The translations under genes and the position numbers were made by a program. A stretch of DNA of 64,000 nt from Desulfotomaculum sp. (GTDB lineage: Bacteria; Bacillota; Desulfotomaculia; Desulfotomaculales; Nap2-2B), in NCBI GenBank assembly GCA_003513005.1, contig DOTD01000069.1, forward strand, positions 6,001 to 70,000, given 5' to 3'. Shown piece after piece: positions 19,165-26,190 of the stretch; the stretch's first letter is position 1; each line of letters begins with the position of its first letter. Under the pieces are notes generated by a model, which made no database searches, had not been told where the DNA came from, and worked only from the letters and a program-made list of their open reading frames with translations.

Positions 19165-19446
19165 TTGATTATCGGACTTCTTACTCTTGAGCTTTTTTTC
19201 AGCCAGCCGGAATCTCTAAAAGATAAGCGCAGGCTGCTGAAAAGCATTATTGATCAAATAAGATCACGTTTTAATGTCTCCGTGGCCGAGGCCGGCGAAC
19301 AGGACAAGTGGCAGCTTTCGCTGTTGGCCGTGGTTGCGGTAAGCAATGACAGCGCTTATGTAAACGGGATTTTATCCTCTGTGGAAGATTTTGTTGAGCG
19401 CATGGGAAAAGCCGAGATTTTATCCGTCAAGACTGAACTTCGCTAA
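19165..19446 (+). CDS. DUF503 family protein (YlxP-like)
   Basis: 93-residue protein from a TTG start. Matches the DUF503 pattern: LTLELFFSQPESLKDKRRLLKSIIDQIRSRFNVSVAE, DKWQLSLLAVVAVSNDS and a C-terminal helix. Family members in Firmicutes usually sit near rbfA/infB and their role is unresolved; here the gene stands alone between rsmG and a tRNA cluster. A TATAAT at 19137-19142 gives a possible promoter, without a good -35. Confidence 0.85.
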   Translation: MIIGLLTLELFFSQPESLKDKRRLLKSIIDQIRSRFNVSVAEAGEQDKWQLSLLAVVAVSNDSAYVNGILSSVEDFVERMGKAEILSVKTELR

Positions 19447-19487
19447 AGCCTAAAGCAAATCCGTTTTTTAAGAATCCTGATTAGTTC

Positions 19488-19516
19488 TTGTTTTCTCCCA
19501 GACTATGTGGTATACT
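19488..19516 (+). promoter_or_regulatory. Promoter of the tRNA-His/Gln/Lys cluster
   Basis: TTGTTT at 19488-19493 and TATACT at 19511-19516 with a 17-nt spacer, 41 nt before tRNA-His. Confidence 0.6.
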
Positions 19517-19556
19517 TTTCTTTGTTTCAAAAAGGTCTTTTGATCTTTTTTATTAT

Positions 19557-19634
19557 GGTGGATGTAGCTCAGATGGTTAGAGCACCAGATTGTGGCTCTG
19601 GGGGTCGTGGGTTCAAATCCCATCTTCCACCCCA
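19557..19634 (+). tRNA. tRNA-His (GTG)
   Basis: Cloverleaf with the extra G at position -1, anticodon GTG in the loop closed by CCAGA/TCTGG, T arm GTGGG-TTCAAAT-CCCAT and encoded CCA. One T-T mismatch in the acceptor stem (sixth pair). First of three tRNAs. Confidence 0.95.
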
Positions 19635-19637
19635 AAC

Positions 19638-19713
19638 TGGGGCGTAGCCAAGCGGTAAGGCAGCGGACTTTGGATCCGCTATTTCGTTGGTTCGAATCCA
19701 GCCGCCCCAGCCA
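19638..19713 (+). tRNA. tRNA-Gln (TTG)
   Basis: TGGGGCG acceptor pairs with CGCCCCA; anticodon TTG in loop CTTTGGA between GCGGA and TCCGC; T loop TTCGAAT; CCA encoded. Three nt after tRNA-His. Confidence 0.95.
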
Positions 19714-19741
19714 ATTCGCATAATACAGTTTAATCATTTGT

Positions 19742-19817
19742 GAGCCATTAGCTCAGCTGGTAGAGCACCTGACTTTTAATCAGGGTGTCCGGGGTTCGAG
19801 TCCCCGATGGCTCACCA
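19742..19817 (+). tRNA. tRNA-Lys (TTT)
   Basis: GAGCCAT acceptor pairs with ATGGCTC; anticodon TTT in loop CTTTTAA; T loop TTCGAGT; CCA encoded. Confidence 0.95.
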
Positions 19818-19847
19818 AAAATTATTAAAAATGTTATAGAATTTTTA

Positions 19848-19880
19848 ACGGAGCCGTGAAAACAGCTCCGTAAATTTTTT
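19848..19880 (+). terminator. Rho-independent terminator after the tRNA cluster
   Basis: ACGGAGC (19848-19854) pairs with GCTCCGT (19865-19871); AAATTTTTTT follows. Confidence 0.85.
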
Positions 19881-19947
19881 TGTCATTTATACCAAAGGGC
19901 TGAAACTGCTTCAGTTCAAAAATGAAGAAAAAAGCGGGGTAGTTCAG

Positions 19948-20237
19948 ATGAGTAGAATGCTGGCTATTTTAAAAAAGGAATTATTGTTACCATGACCATG
20001 GTCTTAATGACTTCGATGGGCATAGTGCGCGAACGTGAAAAAGGCGCCCTGGAACAGCTTATCGTTACTCCGGTGAAATCTTACGAGCTGATGCTCGGCA
20101 AAATAATTCCCTATATTGCCCTTGGCTACATTCAAGTTACTGTAGCTTTATTGGTCGGGGCGCTTGTTTTCAAATCGCCCGTACGGGGAAGCCTTGTAAC
20201 TTTGAGCGCCCTGCGGTTTAAAAAGAAGATTGTATAA
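19948..20237 (+). pseudogene. ABC-2 type permease remnant with internal deletions
   Basis: Three pieces of an ABC-2 transporter permease are stitched together. The start MSRMLAILKKELLLP (from ATG 19948) is the usual cytoplasmic N-terminus but hits TGA. In another frame from 19992 comes the conserved core TSMGIVREREKGALEQLIVTPVKSYELMLGK, then one membrane segment. It ends abruptly in SALRFKKKIV, which resembles the extreme C-terminus of these permeases. Most membrane helices and the partner ATPase are missing, so it cannot be a working transporter. It sits between the tRNA-Lys terminator and the tRNA-Leu promoter. Confidence 0.8.
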
Positions 20238-20263
20238 CAGTATTTCTCAACGGGATTGGTTCC

Positions 20264-20293
20264 TTGACACAAAAGATTGCGGCATAGTAGACT
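20264..20293 (+). promoter_or_regulatory. Possible promoter of tRNA-Leu(UAG)
   Basis: Perfect TTGACA at 20264-20269 and TAGACT at 20288-20293, 18-nt spacer, 25 nt before the tRNA. Confidence 0.5.
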
Positions 20294-20318
20294 GTTTATA
20301 AGATATAATTTTAAATAG

Positions 20319-20403
20319 GCGGGCGTGGCGGAATGGCAGACGCGCTGGACTTAGGATCCAGTGGGTAATACCCGTGCGAGTTCAACTCTCGCCGCCCGCA
20401 CCA
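20319..20403 (+). tRNA. tRNA-Leu (TAG)
   Basis: Class II tRNA with long variable arm: GCGGGCG acceptor pairs with CGCCCGC, anticodon TAG in loop CTTAGGA between CTGGA/TCCAG, variable stem GGGT..ACCC, T loop TTCAACT, CCA encoded. Marks the left border of the defence island. Confidence 0.95.
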
Positions 20404-20540
20404 GTAAAAGTTGACAAGTTTCCGATAAGAAAGTTTGTCAACTATCCCTTTATTCATAGGGTTACGGTCTTTTTGAGAAGTTTTAAAGCAATAAACGATG
20501 TGGATTGAACTCACACGAAAACAGAATAAATTGACGCGAG

Positions 20541-20575
20541 GCACGATGGCTTAAAAAGAGCTGTCGTGCTTTTTT
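20541..20575 (+). terminator. Rho-independent terminator downstream of tRNA-Leu
   Basis: GCACGATGGCT (20541-20551) pairs with AGCTGTCGTGC (20559-20569), 9 of 11 positions, followed by six T. A separate 9-bp hairpin AGTTGACAA/TTGTCAACT lies at 20409-20443 just after the tRNA. Confidence 0.75.
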
Positions 20576-20604
20576 GTAATCAAATTTAGAAAGGACGGTT
20601 TTAC

Positions 20605-20816
20605 AATGACAAACTACATTGACAAATCTGAACGGATTACTGAGGGCGTTCGCAAGTCCTTCCATAGCGCCGACTGCAAAATGGTTAGAGCAGGTTCTGA
20701 TTAAAAATTACCATGATGCAATTATTCACCTTGAGGATTTTGCCAAGGCGCAACGGTTTAAGATAAAGCACTCAGAGTCTTCCGCACAGGAGCTTGTGAT
20801 AAAACTCCCATTTTGA
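20605..20816 (+). pseudogene. Frameshifted remnant of a small unrecognised protein
   Basis: An ATG at 20605 (AAAGGACGG upstream) opens MTNYIDKSERITEGVRKSFHSADC and stops at TAA after 32 codons. The other frame continues without a break as KWLEQVLIKNYHDAIIHLEDFAKAQRFKIKHSESS... to 20816. The two read well as a single ~65-residue protein with one frameshift near 20680. I do not recognise the family; its place between tRNA-Leu and the methylase suggests debris of the element that carried the island. Confidence 0.4.
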
Positions 20817-20901
20817 CACGATCTAGTTGTTTTCTGCGGCTTTTTCTGTTAAAGTAAATAAAATAGGGTTAGTGTACCCAGGCAGGAGAGGGTGAGTTTT
20901 T

Positions 20902-23823
20902 TTGGCGCACATTGATGAGATCATCAAACGAATGGGGTATGCTGAGTCATCGTGTCTAAAATATAGGAATGATGGTTTTTATGGTGCGCCGTTTTCTGCC
21001 CACACCGCAAAGGTGCTGGGTGAACTTTCTCCGTATGCAGTCTATTTGATCAACGATGAACCTTTTGTTCTGTTTTTTGAAGAAAACTCCAATCGAGACG
21101 AAAGCAAACAGTTAAACAGAAGGATTTGGAATGCTCAAATTCCAGTTGCCATAGTTTGCGGAACTGGTAATGTGAAAATATATAATGGATGTTCTATTGA
21201 TAAGAAAGAATGTATACTGACACAGGTGGAGAGTATTTCTACTGATACAGCTGACGAATATTCTCCTTTTTCATATTGGGATATCACCAATCAAAACTTT
21301 TGGGATAAATACACAGGACAGTTTAGCGGTGAAAAGCTCAATGACTGCTTGCTGAACAATTTATCTGACATTACTGAGAAATTAAGAAATTTGTACCATG
21401 TTTCTTTTGCGACAAAGCTGATGCTGCGTCTTATTTTCATTCGTTATCTTATCGATCGCGGTGTCGATTTGGATTACGTTGGTTTTTCATCTGACGTTCA
21501 AGTTTCAAGGAATTCCTTCTTGGAACTGCTAACACATAAGGAAAAGCTATATTCGTTATTTTCACATTTAAAAGAAAAATTCAATGGGAATTTATTTGAA
21601 CTTGATGATGAGATTGATAATGCAAGCCTAACAGCAGATGTTCTTCAGTTGCTGTATGATTTTTTATCAGCCAATATCGATACTAAGACTGGGCAACTTT
21701 CCTTTTTTGATCTGTACGATTTTAATATTATTCCCGTTGAACTAATCAGCAATATTTATGAAATATTGTTGGGGAAAAAGAGTAGAGATAAAGATAAGGC
21801 CTTTTACACCCCGCAATACTTGGTCAATTATATTTTGGATAATTCCATATCACAGTTTGTCAGAGATAATGGGAAATGCAAGGTGTTAGACCCAGCTTGT
21901 GGTTCCGGAATATTTTTAGTCGAAAGTTATCGTTGTATAGTTGAAAATGAACTCAATGGAGCGCAATTTACCGAAGACAATGAATTTCTTCAGCACATAT
22001 TGGCCGAAAATATTTATGGCGTTGACCTTAACGAAGATGCCATTGATGTTGCTATTTTCTCACTTTACCTTGCTGTTTTAGATTACAAGAATCCAAAGAC
22101 GCTTAGAAAGTTTGTATTACCTAATCTTAAGGGGAAGAATCTCTTCGTCAATGACTTTTTTGATGAGGAGGCGTTGTCACCACTTCAGACTGTGATATTC
22201 GATTTCATTATTGGAAATCCTCCGTGGGGCAAAGGCAATCAATTGCTAATAGATTATTGCAAGAACCGCGGCTATGAGAGTTATATACAGAATAAAGATA
22301 CCTGCAGAGGATTTATCCTCCGCTCAAAGGATTTTAGCAGTGCGAATACGCAGTGCTGTTTTGTGCTGCATTCAAAAATGCTGTATATGCAAAAACAACC
22401 CTCTAAGAAATTTAGGGGGTACTTATTGAATCATACAAAGATCATCAGAATTGTCGAGCTGTCCTCTGTTCGAAAGCTCGTGTTTAAAAATGCGGATGCG
22501 CCTGCGGTGGTATTAGCATATCGTTTTTCGGATGAAAATGTGCTTGAAAATCGCTTTAAGCACATTTCTATGAAACCAAATATATTTTTTCGTTTGTTCA
22601 ACATCATCGTTGCAGAAAAAAACGATGTAAAGTATATTGAGCAGCGATTACTTTCGGAAAATGATTGGGCTTGGAAAACGCTCGTCTACGGATTAACAGG
22701 CGACATCGATGCAATTCTTTCACTGAAGAAAAACTTTCCTTCCCTTGGCGAATATATAGCCTTGCAAACACCGGCTTTTATAAGCGGAACAGGAGTAAAG
22801 TATGCGGATGGCGATAGGAAGGATGCATCTCATCTTTACGGACAGCCGTTATTAAAATCCGAAAAAGCAATTGATCATTTTACGATTGCACTTAATAGTA
22901 TTACTAAATTTTTAAAAAAAGAAGTTGATAGACCAAGAGATGCCGCCTTATTTCAAGGACCATATTGTTTGATGTTACGAGGCATTGACATGTCTAATTA
23001 CACCATGAAAGCCGTATATGAAGAAAAAAGTTTTGTGTTTAAGGAAGCCGTATTTGCAATTAAAGCTTCCTGTGAACAAAAATCTCAGTTACTTAATATT
23101 GTTGGATTATTGAATTCAAAGATATATGCATATTTCAATCTAATGCTGGGCTCTTCTTTAGGTATAGAGCGTGAACAGCGCCAAGTTGGTGAAGTTCTGG
23201 AATTTCCTTTTGTATATAGTCAGAGGATTGCTGAAAAAGTAGAGCTGATTCAAGATTTATTAAAGCAGGACGTTTTCACTGCAGAAAATGAACCAACAGC
23301 CGAAATAGACGAACTCAATTTAATGATCCTTGATGCTTTTCGGTTATCCAATAATGAGTTTGTGGATTATACTCTTCGTATACAGATTCCCCAGTTAGCA
23401 GAATCGAAAAATTGTGAGGCATATCGGCTGGTTGAAGCCAAAGATTTAGAGTCTTATGCAAGACCATTTTTTGAGTATTTGTCTGCGGTGTTTAAAACTT
23501 CAGAAAAATATGTTGTAGTTAATATTTATCCGCAAATTTCCAAGCATTATAGTGCTATTGAGATAGTTTTGCAAGATAATCAAGCTCAAGGATGGCTTCA
23601 AATCATTAACGATAAGGATTTCCAAAAAGAAGTCCTGACGAAATTTTCGGTTTATAAAATAAATGACTTGTTCTTTGAATTGAAGGATGTAATTTATTTT
23701 GAGGAAAACTCTTTTTATATTATTAAGCCAAATCTATATAAGAATTGGCACGCGGCAATAGCCCAGCTTGATTTAATGGAAGTTGTCGATCAGATTCTCT
23801 CAAGAAATGGAGGGGATAATTGA
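20902..23823 (+). CDS. N6-adenine DNA methyltransferase (Eco57I/TaqI-like)
   Basis: 973-residue modification enzyme. TTG start with AGGAGAGGG upstream. After a divergent N-terminal part (1-290) the conserved methylase block begins with FYTPQYLVNYIL (301-312), SAM motif I VLDPACGSG (about 328-336), acidic motif IYGVDLNEDA, and catalytic motif IV NPPW (439-442). That order (I before IV) is the gamma class. The C-terminal ~400 residues (LKSEKAIDHFTI, LYGQPLLKS, LNSKIYAYF) resemble target-recognition regions of Eco57I-like enzymes. No nuclease or helicase motif is seen within it. The stop overlaps the start of the next gene (TGATG), so the two are one unit. Distinctly AT-rich against its neighbours, suggesting acquisition. 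Confidence 0.85.
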   Translation: MAHIDEIIKRMGYAESSCLKYRNDGFYGAPFSAHTAKVLGELSPYAVYLINDEPFVLFFEENSNRDESKQLNRRIWNAQIPVAIVCGTGNVKIYNGCSIDKKECILTQVESISTDTADEYSPFSYWDITNQNFWDKYTGQFSGEKLNDCLLNNLSDITEKLRNLYHVSFATKLMLRLIFIRYLIDRGVDLDYVGFSSDVQVSRNSFLELLTHKEKLYSLFSHLKEKFNGNLFELDDEIDNASLTADVLQLLYDFLSANIDTKTGQLSFFDLYDFNIIPVELISNIYEILLGKKSRDKDKAFYTPQYLVNYILDNSISQFVRDNGKCKVLDPACGSGIFLVESYRCIVENELNGAQFTEDNEFLQHILAENIYGVDLNEDAIDVAIFSLYLAVLDYKNPKTLRKFVLPNLKGKNLFVNDFFDEEALSPLQTVIFDFIIGNPPWGKGNQLLIDYCKNRGYESYIQNKDTCRGFILRSKDFSSANTQCCFVLHSKMLYMQKQPSKKFRGYLLNHTKIIRIVELSSVRKLVFKNADAPAVVLAYRFSDENVLENRFKHISMKPNIFFRLFNIIVAEKNDVKYIEQRLLSENDWAWKTLVYGLTGDIDAILSLKKNFPSLGEYIALQTPAFISGTGVKYADGDRKDASHLYGQPLLKSEKAIDHFTIALNSITKFLKKEVDRPRDAALFQGPYCLMLRGIDMSNYTMKAVYEEKSFVFKEAVFAIKASCEQKSQLLNIVGLLNSKIYAYFNLMLGSSLGIEREQRQVGEVLEFPFVYSQRIAEKVELIQDLLKQDVFTAENEPTAEIDELNLMILDAFRLSNNEFVDYTLRIQIPQLAESKNCEAYRLVEAKDLESYARPFFEYLSAVFKTSEKYVVVNIYPQISKHYSAIEIVLQDNQAQGWLQIINDKDFQKEVLTKFSVYKINDLFFELKDVIYFEENSFYIIKPNLYKNWHAAIAQLDLMEVVDQILSRNGGDN

Positions 23824-24485
23824 TGGGCGGCTTTGGGAACGAATCTAACAATATTGCCTTTGAAAACGGTCTCTTTAACTTGATTATTGTGCATTTATGT
23901 CAATGCAGCCGCGAGATGAGGGATACGTGCAAAGCAACTGGAAACGGATTATACAATCACGAAGATAAAATCACGAATAGACTTGTCGCCAATCATCTGA
24001 ACTTTAATGATTTGAAATTGAAGTTTATTTTACAGTCTCCCGAAATGTTTATCGCTGATGAAGACAATTACAGAGGCAGATGCGATATAAAAGTTGTATC
24101 CAGCAATTGGTTCAATAACGAAAACGATTATTATTTAGTGGAGTGTAAACGTATTGATGGTGGGAGTTACTTAAATCGCCAATTTGTTTCAGAGGGAATA
24201 GCACGTTTTGTTGTGAGCCCTCCTAAGTACCCGTCTTATCACAAGCGCAACATAATGTTTGGTTATGTTGTACAAGCTATTAATATTCCTGAAAATACCG
24301 CGAAGATTGATCAACTGCAGGGAGAGTTGCTGATTGGAGTGATATCAGGGAATATTTTGCTTGTCAATAATGAAAGTGCGGAATTTTATCAGTATAGTTG
24401 TCTGTATCAATCTGGAACTATTGACAGCATTGAGTTAGATTACTTGTTTTATGATTTTTCTTGTGTCATCCAGTATAATACTTAA
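23823..24485 (+). CDS. Putative restriction endonuclease partner, PD-(D/E)XK type
   Basis: 220 residues from ATG 23823, preceded by GGAGGGG; coupled to the methylase. I do not recognise a named family. The centre has a plausible PD-(D/E)XK core: D88 in GRCDIKVV, an 18-residue interval, then VECKR with E107 and K109. An upstream acidic segment NHEDKITNRLVANHL (about 45-60) could be the helix carrying the extra acidic residue. These positions fit a small cleavage subunit, and its coupling to a methylase supports a restriction role. Alternatives: a nuclease-like regulatory subunit. No database search was possible. Confidence 0.6.
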   Translation: MGGFGNESNNIAFENGLFNLIIVHLCQCSREMRDTCKATGNGLYNHEDKITNRLVANHLNFNDLKLKFILQSPEMFIADEDNYRGRCDIKVVSSNWFNNENDYYLVECKRIDGGSYLNRQFVSEGIARFVVSPPKYPSYHKRNIMFGYVVQAINIPENTAKIDQLQGELLIGVISGNILLVNNESAEFYQYSCLYQSGTIDSIELDYLFYDFSCVIQYNT

Positions 24486-24661
24486 GTTGTTTGGTATGTG
24501 TGCATTAGATGCTTCCGCTCAGATATAATATCTCGATTTAAAGAGGGTTCGAATACACGGTTTTTACAACCGCAGATTAAAGGATGTCGATTTCGGAAAT
24601 AAAACACAGTAAAAACTGATCAATTCCTTCTTTGAAATAGTAAGGGGAGTATGATTTCATT

Positions 24662-24904
24662 ATGGACAATTGCTGCGCTCCTGACATACCAAAGGTCTAT
24701 AAAATAAGAATTGACGGTGAACTAATCGGACTGTCCGGGATTGTACAGGCTTTCCTGGATGTAAGGAGTCTGGACTTAATTGACAAAGAAGCTGCTGAAA
24801 AACTATTTGAAATAGTGGGGCAAAGAAATTATATTCCGGAAAGCTGTGAGCGGGAATACAAAAGAGCCCTGCTTGCAGAATACAAAAATTATATAACTAA
24901 ATAA
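24662..24904 (+). CDS. Conserved small hypothetical protein with N-terminal CC motif
   Basis: 80 residues, AAGGGGAGT upstream of the ATG. Begins MDNCCAPDIPKVYKI, then IDGELIGLSGI and two helices, ending EYKRALLAEYKNYITK. Adjacent cysteines near the start could bind a metal or form a redox pair. I have the impression of similar short proteins in anaerobic Firmicutes but cannot name a family. It stands alone between the methylase/nuclease pair and a microsatellite, and its link to defence is only positional. Confidence 0.6.
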   Translation: MDNCCAPDIPKVYKIRIDGELIGLSGIVQAFLDVRSLDLIDKEAAEKLFEIVGQRNYIPESCEREYKRALLAEYKNYITK

Positions 24905-24905
24905 A

Positions 24906-25000
24906 CATAAAACATAAAACATAAAACATAAAACATAAAACATAAAACATAAAACATAAAACATAAAACATAAAACATAAAACATAAAACATAAAACATA
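24906..25000. repeat. Heptanucleotide microsatellite (CATAAAA)13
   Basis: Thirteen uninterrupted copies of CATAAAA from 24906 to 24996 followed by a partial CATA. It begins right after the TAA of the small CC protein. The minus strand stays open through it and gives an artificial repeated FMFYVLC-type peptide, which is not a gene. Confidence 0.97.
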
Positions 25001-25045
25001 ATTAAACATTTTGCAACATGCTACATTCGGGGAAAGGATAAAAAG

Positions 25046-25069
25046 ACCTCCGGGAGTTGTTCCGGAGGT
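25046..25069. terminator. Hairpin, possible terminator
   Basis: ACCTCCGG (25046-25053) pairs with CCGGAGGT (25062-25069). On the minus strand it is followed by CTTTTTAT, on plus by TTAATAATT, so the better U-tract is leftward although no leftward gene is near. The remaining stretch to 25287 holds only a short open frame ending in NSELKRLKRELEGLM at 25290, which overlaps the TIR gene start (ATGTGAGC) and may be a remnant. Confidence 0.4.
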
Positions 25070-25287
25070 TAATAATTGACGCTAAATAACAAGGAGATTA
25101 TGGTTAGTACAAATTATCTAAAACAAACCGTTCATGAATGTACAGTGGGCAGACGGCTGTTTTAGGTAAGATATTTAAACTGTCTTGGAGTTCCAATAAG
25201 AAGGAAGCAAAATGAACGTCCCCATGCTTCCCAGGTCGCGCTAAACAGTGAGTTGAAGCGGCTGAAGAGGGAATTGGAGGGGTTAAT

Positions 25288-26190
25288 GTGAGCGCCGACC
25301 AGACGAGAAGAACATTAAATCAGCTTGATAAGGAACTGGCAGACTTGGAGAAAAAGCTTGCTGAGCTTGCTAAAAAGGAAGCGGATAAAACAAAGCAGAT
25401 AAACGATGTTCAAAAGAGCATAACGAAGAATACATCTGCTTCAATGTTGTCATCAAAGCGCCGTCAGATACAAGGGTATCAGAACGAGCTAGCAAAAGTC
25501 GTTGATGATAAAGCCTACATAAACAAAAAGATTGCAGATAAAAGGATGAAGCGTGCCGATACCACTGTTAAGCTCCAACGGGAGGAGGCTGCTGAAATGC
25601 AAAAGGCATACAAGGCGCAACAGGCAATACAACGTGGTTATGAACGGCAAATAGCGGATTTATCTGCCCAAATAACGAAGCAATTATCCGCAAATAAATC
25701 ACCGCGCCACATATATGAAGAAAGTGGTCATGAAGAGTACGATGTCTTTATCTCCCACGCCTCTGAAGATAAAGCGGGGTTTGCGGACGCATTATGTAAG
25801 GAGCTTAATGCCAGCGGCGTCAAGGTATGGTATGACGCGCTGAGCATTGGGTGGGGCGACAGTCTACGTGCCAAGATAGATGATGGTTTGAAAAAGTCAC
25901 GTTTTGGCATCGTGATTCTTTCAAAGGACTATATAAGCAAAGGCTGGACGCAATATGAACTGGACGGGCTATTTCAGATTGAAATGACTAACGGCAAGAC
26001 GATACTTCCAATATGGCACAACATCACGAAGGATGAGGTTCAAGCCTTCAGCCCTACATTGGCTGGTAGAAAAGCTTTGAATACAGCGATGTTTTCCGCC
26101 CGGGAAATTGCGGATGAACTCATAAAGATATTGCCCAGCGCCAGTTTAGCGGATGCGGCAGAAGAAAGGGAGGATATACCAAATGGATAA
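25288..26190 (+). CDS. Coiled-coil TIR-domain protein
   Basis: 300 residues from a GTG start with GGAGGGG upstream. Residues 1-135 are a long charged heptad-rich coiled coil (LDKELADLEKKLAELAKK onward). Residues 149-285 form a TIR domain: EYDVFISHASEDKAGFA, VWYDALSIGWGDSLR, IVILSKDYISKGWTQYELDGLF; E224 in YELD is the expected catalytic glutamate of NAD-cleaving TIRs. Bacterial TIR proteins act in immunity by degrading or converting NAD, or in signalling. Its stop lies inside the mod start (ATGGATAA, 8-nt overlap), so it is coupled to the type III restriction operon. Confidence 0.88.
   Translation: MSADQTRRTLNQLDKELADLEKKLAELAKKEADKTKQINDVQKSITKNTSASMLSSKRRQIQGYQNELAKVVDDKAYINKKIADKRMKRADTTVKLQREEAAEMQKAYKAQQAIQRGYERQIADLSAQITKQLSANKSPRHIYEESGHEEYDVFISHASEDKAGFADALCKELNASGVKVWYDALSIGWGDSLRAKIDDGLKKSRFGIVILSKDYISKGWTQYELDGLFQIEMTNGKTILPIWHNITKDEVQAFSPTLAGRKALNTAMFSAREIADELIKILPSASLADAAEEREDIPNG

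Noticed and set aside
24803..25009. Minus-strand open frame of repeated FMFYVLC
   Set aside because: It is only the translation of the (CATAAAA)n microsatellite.
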